From contig JACRIW010000121.1 of assembly GCA_016215625.1 (NCBI GenBank), positions 1 through 64,000 on the forward strand: DNA of 64,000 nucleotides, read 5' to 3'. The DNA comes from Candidatus Eiseniibacteriota bacterium. GTDB taxonomy: Bacteria; Eisenbacteria; RBG-16-71-46. Shown here in pieces: positions 53,235-61,898 of the stretch; within the stretch, counting starts at the first letter, position 1, and each line of letters opens with the position of its first letter. A program made the translations under genes and the position numbers. Under the pieces are notes generated by a model that was given only the letters and a program-made list of their open reading frames with translations, had not been told where the DNA came from and did no database searches.

Positions 53235-54683
53235 TCATTCGGTCGAGAAGCGCAGCCGGTAGAGCCCGAGCCCCTGATCGTCCACGAAGAGGAACATCAG
53301 CCGCCGCGGCACGTGTCCGCGCCGCGTGTCGGACGGGTCGGAGTCGAGTGGCATGGGGATGTCGCCCTCGTACACCCAGACCTCGAACGGCCGCATGTCG
53401 CCACCGAGCCCCTTCATGCGCACGTCCCCGCCGAGCGCACGGTCCTCGGTCGCGACGATCTCCTCGAGCTGCTGCGTCAGCGTCTCGGAGCCGGCGGGAA
53501 TCACCTGGTGCGTGATCTCGCTCGGCTCTCCGTAGCGGATGTAGACGCGGCCCATGTCGGTGTACATGCCCTTCTCGACACCGAGCTTCGTGAAGTTCGC
53601 GTTCGCGTACTCGACCCGGCGATGGAACTCGAGCTGCGCCTCGTTGAGCGCGGTCTCGGGGGTCGGGTCCCGCTTCGCCCAGAACTCCGTCATCACGACT
53701 TCCTGCTGCCCCGGCGGCATGACGAGGAACGCCTCCTCGCCGTCCGCGTCCAGCAGGAAGTGCGCGTCGTCCGCGACGTCCGCCGCGTTGCGCAGCCACG
53801 TGTCGGCCTGCCAGCCGATGCTGAAGCGCGCGCGACGCTGCAGCGCGTTCGCGTCCCCCTCCTGCCACGCCTTCACCTCGAGGTCGTAGGCACCGGCAGG
53901 CTCCGACGACAGATCGAAGCGCACTTCGGCGTCGAGCATGCGTCCCGCGACGGCCGTGCTCTCGGCCTGCGCGACGCCCTGCCCCTGCGCGTCGAAGACG
54001 CGCGCGACCCAGTGCCACGGGCGTTCGTCACCGGCCTTGGCGCGCGCGACGAATGCCGCGCGCAGGTCGGTCGCGAACAGGCCATAGAGCCGGTCCGGGT
54101 TCGGCACGCTCGCGCGGCCGCCACGCACGAACGCGAGCCCCTCTCGGCCGTCGACCGTGGGCCACAGGAACTGCGGATCGGACAGGTCGCGTCCCGCGGC
54201 GGGACGCGGGATCTCGATGTCGCCGCGGATCGCGGCGGACTCGTGCGCGTCCCGGCTCGAACGGAAGAGCGCGGGGCGCTTCGAGACCTGGTCCACGAGC
54301 TTCACCGTGATCCGGCACGGTCCCGGCGCGGCCGGGAACCGCATGAGCACGACCTTGCCCTGGCTGCGGGCGCTGTCGGCGGGCGTCAGCACGAGCTCGC
54401 TCTGCGACTCGAGCACCGAGGATCCGAAGCGCCCCTTCACCGAGGCGCTCGCCGTGAGCCGGGCGATGCCCTCGCCGTCACGTTCGAGCTGGGCGAGCGT
54501 CGCCGGCGGCACGCGCACGGCGAGCTCGAGTACGAGCCCCGCGCTGTCCGGTCGGGTCGTCGCGTCGAGCGTGAATCCCACGCGGCCACCGGTACGCCAG
54601 GGCGGCAGGCCCTCGGCACGCAACTCGGCGGAGTGTGCGGACGGGACGCACGTGCACGCCGCGACGAGCGCGAGCGCGAGCAT
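53235..54683 (-). CDS. GWxTD domain-containing protein
   Basis: 482 residues, exported. The N-terminal hydrophobic MLALALVAACTCVPSAHSA lacks the usual basic residues; VAAC could be a lipobox. A middle region of beta-rich domains is followed by the GWxTD module: EFWAKRDPTPETALNEAQLE, FHRRVEYANANF, then KGMYTDMGRVYIRYGEPSEI, where the family's Gly-Trp is Gly-Met-Tyr. The family is of unknown function, found mostly in FCB-type bacteria. ATG chosen over a TTG four codons upstream that lies in the T-run of a hairpin. Confidence 0.82.
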   Translation of the reverse strand: MLALALVAACTCVPSAHSAELRAEGLPPWRTGGRVGFTLDATTRPDSAGLVLELAVRVPPATLAQLERDGEGIARLTASASVKGRFGSSVLESQSELVLTPADSARSQGKVVLMRFPAAPGPCRITVKLVDQVSKRPALFRSSRDAHESAAIRGDIEIPRPAAGRDLSDPQFLWPTVDGREGLAFVRGGRASVPNPDRLYGLFATDLRAAFVARAKAGDERPWHWVARVFDAQGQGVAQAESTAVAGRMLDAEVRFDLSSEPAGAYDLEVKAWQEGDANALQRRARFSIGWQADTWLRNAADVADDAHFLLDADGEEAFLVMPPGQQEVVMTEFWAKRDPTPETALNEAQLEFHRRVEYANANFTKLGVEKGMYTDMGRVYIRYGEPSEITHQVIPAGSETLTQQLEEIVATEDRALGGDVRMKGLGGDMRPFEVWVYEGDIPMPLDSDPSDTRRGHVPRRLMFLFVDDQGLGLYRLRFSTE

Positions 54684-54695
54684 CCCGAAAGACAA

Positions 54696-54725
54696 ACGGC
54701 GCGTCCCGCGTGGGGGACGCGCCGT
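54696..54725 (-). terminator. Hairpin with T-rich tail after the PorV-family gene
   Basis: ACGGCGCGTCCC / GGGACGCGCCGT 12-bp perfect stem, 6-base loop, then TTGTCTTT on the minus strand. The tail runs right up to the GWxTD start codon, so it could be an attenuator. Confidence 0.7.
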
Positions 54726-54763
54726 CAGGCTGGTATGGAGGGAATCGCGTTCCGTAGCGACCT

Positions 54764-55708
54764 CTAGAACAGGAACCGGAGCGAGAAGCGGTGCGCCGCG
54801 CCCAGGTCACGCATGTCCGTGTAGGCGTAGTCCAGATCGGCCATGCCCACGGCCGAGACCGGGAAGTGGAAGCCCGCGCCGCCCGCGATGCCTTCCGAGT
54901 CGTAGTTCATGTTGTAGCCGCCGCGGAGAAACAGGTAATTGCGGAAGGCGTACTCGGCGCCGACGTTCATGCGCTCCGAGTTGTCCGGCGGATGCGAGAA
55001 CTCGAACGAACCGACGAGGCGCTGCTCCGGCGACGACAGCAGGGTCGCCGACGTGCCGACGCGGAAGATCGCGGGGATGCGCGCTTCGCGCTCGATGAAC
55101 TTGACCTGCGAGCCGATCGACTGGATCGCCATGCCGATCTTCATGCCCGCCGTACCGACGTCGTACAGCGTGCCGATGTCGAACGCGACCGTCTGCTGGC
55201 TGAGGTCCGCGAGCCCTTCGTGGATGAAGTTGCCCGTGACGCCGGCGCTGAACTTGTCGGTGAACGAGCGCGCGTAAGTGAGGCCGACCGTCATCATGCC
55301 GGCGTCGAACGTGCGGCCCGTGCCGTACGGCTGGTACGCCGTCGTCTCTTCCATGGGCTGCATGGTGAGCGCACGCGCACTGACGCCGAACGCACCGGGG
55401 ATCTTCTTCACGTGGAAGACGTAGCCCACCTGGTCGAACGACAGGTCGGCCGGCCAGTTGGCGTGGTTCAGCGACAGTTCCGACTTCTCGGCGTCGATGC
55501 GGGCGATTCCGGCGGCGTTGTAGTAGAGCGCCGTCGCGTCATCGGCGACCGCCACGAAGGCGCCACCCATGGCCGCGGCACGTGCCCCCACGCCGATCTT
55601 GAGGAACTGCCCGTCGAACGTTCCGACCTTTTCGAAAATCTGGGCGGAGAAGGCCAGACCCGGGACCAGCATCCCGGCCAGACTCACCGCCACGATCCAC
55701 TTCTTCAC
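54764..55708 (-). CDS. PorV/PorQ family outer-membrane protein
   Basis: 314 residues. Signal peptide (about 1-22), then FLKIGVGARAAAMGGAFVAV and ATALYYNAAGIARIDAE, the PorV-family N-terminal signature. Barrel strands run to a C-terminal FSLRFLF. In type IX secretion, PorV shuttles CTD-bearing cargo at the outer membrane; the gene just upstream encodes such a candidate cargo. GTG start with GGAGGAGG upstream, 22 bases after that gene. Confidence 0.9.
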   Translation of the reverse strand: MKKWIVAVSLAGMLVPGLAFSAQIFEKVGTFDGQFLKIGVGARAAAMGGAFVAVADDATALYYNAAGIARIDAEKSELSLNHANWPADLSFDQVGYVFHVKKIPGAFGVSARALTMQPMEETTAYQPYGTGRTFDAGMMTVGLTYARSFTDKFSAGVTGNFIHEGLADLSQQTVAFDIGTLYDVGTAGMKIGMAIQSIGSQVKFIEREARIPAIFRVGTSATLLSSPEQRLVGSFEFSHPPDNSERMNVGAEYAFRNYLFLRGGYNMNYDSEGIAGGAGFHFPVSAVGMADLDYAYTDMRDLGAAHRFSLRFLF

Positions 55709-55730
55709 GATTCCTCCTCCTTCACCGCCG

Positions 55731-58652
55731 CTAGCGGATGATGACGAACTTGCCGCGGTTCTTGACAGTGCCACCGACCTCGACCGTGAACAGGTAGATA
55801 CCGCTGACGACGTCCTGTCCGTTGCGCGAGATCAGATTCCATCGTGCCTGACCGTCGTTTTCGTTGTCCTGCTGACGGTTGTAACCCGGGTGAATCACGC
55901 CGTTCCCGTCGGTCATGGGACCACGCACCGACTCGTTGACGCCGTCGGTGGAGTTGATCGTGGCCACTTCGTCGCCCGAGACGGTGAAGATCTTGATCTT
56001 GTAGGCGCCACGCGGCAGGCCGAAGAAGTCGATGTGCGTTCCGGTGGGGTCGGACGCGTTCGGCGTCAGGTCCCAGGACGACGGACGATCGTCGATCGCA
56101 CGCACACCCCGGTACGGGTTCGGCACGACCCAGACGCGGTCGGCATTGCCCACCGCCGCCGAGACCACCTGCGGGACGACGCCTTCGGCTTCCACCGCGG
56201 AGCGGCGGCTGCTGAGGATGGAGATCTGGTCCGCCGAACCGGTCGAGTCGAACGCGGTCACCGCGTAGAAGTACACGAAGCCGTTCTTCACTTCGCGGTC
56301 CACGTAGCGATAGCGGCCGATCGGGTAGCGGTCGTGCGAGACGCGGCCGCCGCTCGTCTGTCCGAGCGGGAAGCCGTCGTCGTGGAGGCAGTCCGGCCAG
56401 CCCTTGCAGAGCACCGCCGGGTCGGGCGTGATCACGTCGCCCGTCTGGCGGTTCCACAGGTCGCCGCGGTGCAACAGCACGCGCTGCCGGGCGCCCTTGT
56501 TCGGGATGTACACCCACGGGCCGATGGTGTCGCCGGGCGTGCACTGCCAGACCGACGCGGAGTCCACGGTGCAGACGAAACCGTTCGTCGCGTGCTGATC
56601 GAACAGGCGGTATTCGGCGAGCAGCGTCCAATCGTCCTCGTTCGGACCGCCCGAACCCACGGGCCTCTGCCAGTTCGAGACCTTCCAGATGCGGTAGCCG
56701 CGGAAGTCGAACTGACCGGTCTTGGGATCCGGCGTGGTCTCGGAGAGGTTGTCCCAAGCGACCGTGACCTGGCCGTCACCGGCCGGCACGAAGAGACGCT
56801 CGGGATTGTCGGAGTAGTTGTAGCTCACCGCCATGTTCGTGTTCGGGCTCGGCGGAGGAGCTTCGGCCAGCCACGTGCGGTGGAACAGGCCGCCACGGCT
56901 GCTCGAGAACGCGCCCGTGCAGTAGTCGCAGTCGAAGTCGAACCATTCGTACTGACGGTCCGTGACCAGACGCGGCGCGGGGTCGCGGGCCTCGCAACCG
57001 TTCGTGTAGTAGAACTGGCCGAGCGGCGCCTTCAGGCCCGTCTCGCGGCCCGGCGCGTCCGGCAGCATCGGCCACGCCTTCGACTCGTAGGCGCCTTCGA
57101 ACGCGATCTGCGCGGCGATGGCGTTCTCGAGCGTGGGGTACTTGTCCATCAGGGTCGTCGCGTCGTACACGAAGCGGTACTTCAGCTCCGTCGAGTTCCG
57201 GCTGATGACCGAATCGCGGGCGAAGCGCGCGAAGTCGTTCATGTAGCTCATCGCGCTCGTGCGCTTGCCGGGCTTCACGCCGAACGCGAGCGTCGCCGAG
57301 ATCTTGGCGCCGTCGGCGACGTTGCGCCACGGACCGATCACGGCCCACTCCGTGTAGTCGCCCTTCTGGTCACCCGGCACCTGGGTGATGAATCCGGTTT
57401 CGCGGTCCACGTTCTCGCCGCTCGCCATCAGCTCGAAGCGCTGCTGGTCGATCGTCGGGTTGCCGCCCTGCTGGTACGGCGTGCCGCCGACGAACGAGCG
57501 GAACGAGTGCAGCTGGACGCGCATGGGACCGTTGACGCCGGTCGGGTCGATCGTGTGGTCGATCAGCATGATCGTGCCGATGCCCGGGGTCTTGTCCTCG
57601 TCGCCGTCGTCGTCCGTGATCGACCAGCCCTGCACGCGAATCTTGTAGTGCGTGCACAAGGACGAATCGCGCGGGGCGTCGTTCACCTGGGGACGATCGC
57701 TCGCCGGCTGCAGGCGCAGGTCCGTGGACTTGGTCTCGACGACGAAGTCGCCCTGCGGGAACTGCGGCAGGTTGAAGTCGTCGGAGAAGTAGTTCGACTT
57801 CTCGATCGGGCCGCAGTCCATGTCGGTGCGGAACGCGATCATGAGCGAATCGATCGTGTGACCGGAGCGGTTGAACACGTCGTACTGGATGACGTTGAAG
57901 TCCGTGAAACCGGGAATCGAGTAGGCCCAATCGCTCTTGCGGCACTCGAGCCCGAGCGGAACGTGGCGCTCGGCCGCGGCGGCCTGGATGGCCTGCTGCG
58001 TGTCGTCGCGCATCACGCACGTGTACATCTGCTGGCCGATCGCGGCGAAGTCCTCGTCGATCTTGCCGTCGCCGTCGTTGTCACGTCCGTCGAGGAAATC
58101 CTCGTCGTACAGGCCGTCGCCGGTCGTCGGGTCGTTGTCGCCGTCGTCGTTGATGAAGCGCGTGCCGTTCACGATGCCGTCGTAGGACCGGTACATGCGG
58201 TCTTCCGGATCGAGCGTCGCGGGGCGCCACTCCGTCGTGAGGCTGACGCGGCGCACGGCGAGCGGGTCGGTGGCGAACGGATTCACGCCGCCGACGCCGA
58301 TGCCGAGCAGGTTGAGGTACTCGACCGCGGACGCGCCGGGCCACTGGCCGGACGGATCGCTCGAGACGTTCGTGAACGGATTGCCGTCGAAGCCGTAGTT
58401 CGTGCACTTCATGAACACGTTGCCGACGGTGAGCACCGCGCCGGGACCGAAGATGTCGGGAATGGCGTTCGGGCGCGCGACGCGTCCGCCCTGGGCCGCG
58501 AGCGGCCCCACTCCGTACTCGGCCTGCAGCTGCAGGATGTCCTGCCACTCGGGATCGTTCTCCGGGAGCCGCGCGAACGCGGGCGCGGCCACGACCGCCA
58601 TGCACAGCACGGCGAGGCCGATCCGGAGCAGACCAGCGGTCTTTCGATTCAT
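55731..58652 (-). CDS. Large secreted protein with FlgD/type-IX-like C-terminal domain
   Basis: 973 residues. Signal peptide to about 27 (AAPAFA). Around 170-205 are calcium-loop-like Asp repeats (NDDGDNDPTTGDGLYDED, DGRDNDGDGKIDEDF), another near 345 (DDDGDEDKTPG). A fibronectin-III-like segment is near 640-690 (GDGQVTVAWDNLSE, FDFRGYRIWKVSNWQ). The C-terminal 110 residues (VVPNPYRGV, GAYKIKIFTVSGDEVATI, RWNLISRNGQDVVSGIYLF, GKFVIIR) match the FlgD-Ig/type A sorting fold. Start is the ATG of MNRKTAG with AAGGAG 11 bases upstream. Lies between the TonB receptor and PorV genes in one operon. Ligand unknown. Confidence 0.85.
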   Translation of the reverse strand: MNRKTAGLLRIGLAVLCMAVVAAPAFARLPENDPEWQDILQLQAEYGVGPLAAQGGRVARPNAIPDIFGPGAVLTVGNVFMKCTNYGFDGNPFTNVSSDPSGQWPGASAVEYLNLLGIGVGGVNPFATDPLAVRRVSLTTEWRPATLDPEDRMYRSYDGIVNGTRFINDDGDNDPTTGDGLYDEDFLDGRDNDGDGKIDEDFAAIGQQMYTCVMRDDTQQAIQAAAAERHVPLGLECRKSDWAYSIPGFTDFNVIQYDVFNRSGHTIDSLMIAFRTDMDCGPIEKSNYFSDDFNLPQFPQGDFVVETKSTDLRLQPASDRPQVNDAPRDSSLCTHYKIRVQGWSITDDDGDEDKTPGIGTIMLIDHTIDPTGVNGPMRVQLHSFRSFVGGTPYQQGGNPTIDQQRFELMASGENVDRETGFITQVPGDQKGDYTEWAVIGPWRNVADGAKISATLAFGVKPGKRTSAMSYMNDFARFARDSVISRNSTELKYRFVYDATTLMDKYPTLENAIAAQIAFEGAYESKAWPMLPDAPGRETGLKAPLGQFYYTNGCEARDPAPRLVTDRQYEWFDFDCDYCTGAFSSSRGGLFHRTWLAEAPPPSPNTNMAVSYNYSDNPERLFVPAGDGQVTVAWDNLSETTPDPKTGQFDFRGYRIWKVSNWQRPVGSGGPNEDDWTLLAEYRLFDQHATNGFVCTVDSASVWQCTPGDTIGPWVYIPNKGARQRVLLHRGDLWNRQTGDVITPDPAVLCKGWPDCLHDDGFPLGQTSGGRVSHDRYPIGRYRYVDREVKNGFVYFYAVTAFDSTGSADQISILSSRRSAVEAEGVVPQVVSAAVGNADRVWVVPNPYRGVRAIDDRPSSWDLTPNASDPTGTHIDFFGLPRGAYKIKIFTVSGDEVATINSTDGVNESVRGPMTDGNGVIHPGYNRQQDNENDGQARWNLISRNGQDVVSGIYLFTVEVGGTVKNRGKFVIIR

Positions 58653-58681
58653 GCCACCAAGCTCCTTCATTCCCGGTATCC

Positions 58682-61525
58682 CTAGAAGCTCAGGCTGATG
58701 CCCATGCGCACGTTCCGGCCTTCTTCGAAGACGCGGGGATCGTGCACCGGGACCCAGTCGAGAACGTTGTCACCGTTGATGTCCTGCAGGTAGGCGCCAC
58801 CCGCACGGCCCGTCTCGGTGTAGTAGATCAGGTAGTCGTTGCCCGCGGCGTTCACGTACGGGTTCGGGAACGAACCCTGGCCGAGGCTGGAGATGTTCTT
58901 CGAGTCGAGCACGTTGCGAGCGTCCACGAAGAGCATCACGTTCTGGCCCCAGATCCGATAGAACTTGTCGCCGTCGAGCGTCAGGCGCGACTCGCTCGGC
59001 TGGCGGCGCGAGTTGTTGAGCACCGGGTCCGGACGGCGGTCGTTGCGGAACGTCGGCGTGAACGGGAAGCCGGAGCCGTACGACCACAGCATGCGCAGGC
59101 CCCACTTGCCCGGGTCACGCACGGTGGCGTTGATGTTCACCGTGTTGCGCTGGTCCCAGTCGAGCGCCTGCTCCGAGATGGGCAGGTACAGCCGGCCGCC
59201 GTTGAAGAACTGCAGCGCCTGGTTCGGGTCCGACGCGACGCCGGTGGCGATCGAGTACGTGTAGCTGATGTCGGCCGAGAACTTGTGGCTGAAGCTCTTC
59301 GAGATGCTCGTCTCGAAGCCGCGAGCCGACGCGTAGTCGCCGTTGAAGTACACGCTGATCAGGTTGCCGTTCTCGTCACGCTCCTGGCGGACCGTGATCA
59401 GGCCGTAGATGTCCTTGAAGAACACCGAGAACGTGCCCGAGATGTCCTTCGAGAACAGGTGCTGCACGCCGGCCTGGTAGGCGATGTTCGTTTCCGGCTC
59501 GAGGTCGGGATTTCCGCGGATGCCCACCGTGGAGCTGATGCCGCGGTTCTCGAAGATGAACGAGCGCGCGGGCGTCTGGAACGTCCAGCCGTAGTGGAAG
59601 CTCAGCACGTCGCGATCCGAGACCGGGTACGCGATGCCGAGACGCGGGCTGAACTGCTTCTTGTAGCGCTCGCCCGAACGGATGTCGACGCTGGCGATCT
59701 GGTCGCCGGGCGTGAACAGGTCGAAGCGGATGCCGGCGTTGAGCACGAGGCCTTCGAACTCCCAACGGTCCTGAAGGTACGCGGCACCTTCGGGGTTGTA
59801 GTTCACGTACTCCGAGCGCTGCGCGCCCGGCAGGCCGTTCGACTCGGCGTTCGGCGAGGTCAGGTTGAGGTTCTCGACGCGGTTGTACTTGCCTTCGATA
59901 CCCGTCTTCACGGTGTGCTGCTTCCAGCGGCGGGTCGAGAAGTCGCTCTTCAGGTTGTACACGCTGGTGCGACGGTGCTGGAAGGTCGGGAAGTCACCGT
60001 GCGTCGCGAAGTAGATGTTGTTCTCGGTGCCGACGACCGTGTTGCCCGTCCAGTAGAACGGGTTCTGGGTGTCGTACTCCCACGGCTCCTTGCCCCCCAC
60101 CGAGACGAGCGTGTTGAAGTTCAGGCTCGAGAGGCGGGTGGTCCACACGCTCTTGTCCGAGATCTGGTTCGTCCACACGGTCGTGAACTGCTGGTAGCGG
60201 TCGTCCGTGGTGGGCATGTGGTCCGGCATGTTCATCGCCTGGTACGTCGAGTCGAGCTTCAGCGGCGACCACGAGCCGTAACGCGGGCTCAGGCGCTCGA
60301 CCTGGCCGACGCTGTTGCGCAGCGTGTCGTACGTGAGCGCGACGTAGCCCTTGCGGCTCCACATGTGGTTGTACGGCGTCGCCACGGTGCGGTTGTTGAT
60401 CGTCTCGAACGTGAACTTGTTCCGCGGGTTCATGCGGTACGCAAGCTTGAAGTTCGTGTTGATCTGGTTGTTCTGGCGGTTGCCGAGCTGGATGAAGTCC
60501 AGCAGCGTGCGACGCGGATGCGTCAGCGACGACCGCAGGTACGTGTCCTGCCAGGTGCCTTCGTAGGTCAGGAAGTACGTGAGGTTCTTGATCGGGGTCG
60601 GGCCGCCGACGCCGAACTGGAACCGGTCGTAGTTGTCGAAGGTCTTGGTCGGGTCGCCGTAGCGGTCCGTGTCCCAGCGCACGTCGCCGCCGAAGCGGTC
60701 GGTGCCTTCCTTCGTGGTCACGGCGACGACGCCCGAGAGCGCATTGCCGTACTCGGCGTCGAAGCCGCCCGAGATGACGTCCGTACCGGCGACGGCGAGG
60801 CCGGCGATGTTCGCGCTGTTGCCGAAGGCGGGGTCCGTCGCCTCGACACCGTCGAACTGGAACTTCACCTCACCGCCACGGCCGCCGCGGAAGTGCAGCT
60901 GGCCGCCCTGCGCCACGATGCCGGCCTTGGTGGCGACGGCCTGGCTCAGGTTGTCGACGGGAATTTCCTTGAGCTTCTCCGCGGTGATCGTCTGCTTCGT
61001 CGCGGAGGACTTCGTGTCGATCTTCTTCTCGGCGCGCACTTCGACTTCCTGCACCGTCGTCACGGTGCGGCTCGCGCCGACTTCGAAGGGCACCATCGTG
61101 GTCTGCCCGGCGTTCACCTGCACGGTCTTGATCACAGGTTCGAAGCCGATGGCCATCAGCTTCACCTGCTGCGTTCCGACCGGCACACCGGGAATCACGT
61201 AGTTGCCGTTCTCGTCCGTCATCGTGCCCTGCTTGGTCCCGAGCACGATCACGTTGGCGAACCCGAGTCCGCTTCCACCCTTCTCGACCGCACGTCCGGC
61301 GATCTTGCCCACGCCGGCGGCGCCGGTGGCGGGCTTGGCCGGAGCAGCCGCCGGCGCTGCGGGCTTCGCGGGCGCGGCGGTGGTGGGCTTGGCAGGAGCA
61401 GCAGCTGCCGGTCGAGGTGCCGCCGAGGCAGGCGGCTTCTGCTGGGCGAGCGCGGGGAGCGCCAGCGCCAGCGAAATCCCCGCGACGGTGACAGCCGCGA
61501 TGAAACGTCTGGCGATCATACGCAT
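58682..61525 (-). CDS. TonB-dependent receptor with carboxypeptidase-regulatory-like domain
   Basis: 947 residues. Signal peptide ends at LALPALAQ (about 28). A low-complexity Ala-Pro-Lys stretch follows (about 30-70, repeated AAPAKP), then a CarboxypepD_reg-like domain (GKIAGRAVEKGGSGLGFANV, GTMTDENGNYVIPGVPVGT, IGFEPVIKTVQVNAGQ). Next come the plug (EKLKEIPVDNLSQAVATKAG, LHFRGGRGGEVKFQFDGVEA) and a 22-strand barrel ending NVRMGISLSF. SusC/CirA-like importer or surface scaffold; no SusD partner, the giant secreted protein takes that position. TTGACA-type promoter upstream. Confidence 0.9.
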   Translation of the reverse strand: MRMIARRFIAAVTVAGISLALALPALAQQKPPASAAPRPAAAAPAKPTTAAPAKPAAPAAAPAKPATGAAGVGKIAGRAVEKGGSGLGFANVIVLGTKQGTMTDENGNYVIPGVPVGTQQVKLMAIGFEPVIKTVQVNAGQTTMVPFEVGASRTVTTVQEVEVRAEKKIDTKSSATKQTITAEKLKEIPVDNLSQAVATKAGIVAQGGQLHFRGGRGGEVKFQFDGVEATDPAFGNSANIAGLAVAGTDVISGGFDAEYGNALSGVVAVTTKEGTDRFGGDVRWDTDRYGDPTKTFDNYDRFQFGVGGPTPIKNLTYFLTYEGTWQDTYLRSSLTHPRRTLLDFIQLGNRQNNQINTNFKLAYRMNPRNKFTFETINNRTVATPYNHMWSRKGYVALTYDTLRNSVGQVERLSPRYGSWSPLKLDSTYQAMNMPDHMPTTDDRYQQFTTVWTNQISDKSVWTTRLSSLNFNTLVSVGGKEPWEYDTQNPFYWTGNTVVGTENNIYFATHGDFPTFQHRRTSVYNLKSDFSTRRWKQHTVKTGIEGKYNRVENLNLTSPNAESNGLPGAQRSEYVNYNPEGAAYLQDRWEFEGLVLNAGIRFDLFTPGDQIASVDIRSGERYKKQFSPRLGIAYPVSDRDVLSFHYGWTFQTPARSFIFENRGISSTVGIRGNPDLEPETNIAYQAGVQHLFSKDISGTFSVFFKDIYGLITVRQERDENGNLISVYFNGDYASARGFETSISKSFSHKFSADISYTYSIATGVASDPNQALQFFNGGRLYLPISEQALDWDQRNTVNINATVRDPGKWGLRMLWSYGSGFPFTPTFRNDRRPDPVLNNSRRQPSESRLTLDGDKFYRIWGQNVMLFVDARNVLDSKNISSLGQGSFPNPYVNAAGNDYLIYYTETGRAGGAYLQDINGDNVLDWVPVHDPRVFEEGRNVRMGISLSF

Positions 61526-61580
61526 GAGTCAGGACCCTCTTGGGAATGCGGCCCGAATGGACTGGGGAAAAATCCGGCAC

Positions 61581-61609
61581 AAAGTGCCAAGTCCCCCCCG
61601 TGGTGTCAA
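61581..61609 (-). promoter_or_regulatory. Candidate promoter of the TonB receptor operon
   Basis: TTGACA (61604-61609), 17-bp spacer containing a G-run, CACTTT (61581-61586); leader of about 50 nt. The -10 is weak. Confidence 0.4.
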
Positions 61610-61820
61610 CGCATTTTCCGGCTTCAACTCGTTCGAGAGCCTTGTGTTCCGCTCACCTGCACGTGCGCGGAACGACTCGGCGATCGTGTGGAGGGATGGA
61701 ACGAGCAGTGGACCGGCGGTGAGTGGTGGGTCGCCGCAATAAAAAAACGGCGCAAGCATGGCACCTGAGGGTGTGACGAATCTTGGCGGTGCCAGCCGCC
61801 CGGTCGCCCGTACTATCGGG

Positions 61821-61860
61821 AAGCCCCGGTGAAAGGTCAATGCCTTTTTCACCGGGGCTT
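61821..61860 (-). terminator. Terminator hairpin after the outer-membrane protein gene
   Basis: AAGCCCCGGTGAAA / TTTCACCGGGGCTT 14-bp perfect stem, 12-base loop, about 38 bases past the stop. Symmetric in A/T ends, so active on either strand. Confidence 0.7.
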
Positions 61861-61898
61861 CACTTTCGTACGACCTCGAGCGGCCGAGCCGCGGCCCG

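Larger units (their letters stand above)
61526..61898. other. Intergenic region upstream of the TonB receptor gene
   Basis: 373 bp. It holds the receptor promoter, a run of seven A (61742-61748) flanked by CGCCG/CGGCG, and the outer-membrane-protein terminator hairpin at its far end. No gene seen. Confidence 0.55.

Noticed and set aside
55569-58685. A 1038-codon plus-strand open frame opposite the secreted protein
   Set aside because: Arg/Val/His-rich with no motifs; the minus strand carries a signal peptide, domain motifs and a Shine-Dalgarno.
58742-61768. A 1008-codon plus-strand open frame opposite the TonB receptor
   Set aside because: Antisense shadow without motifs or a ribosome site; the minus-strand receptor is unambiguous.
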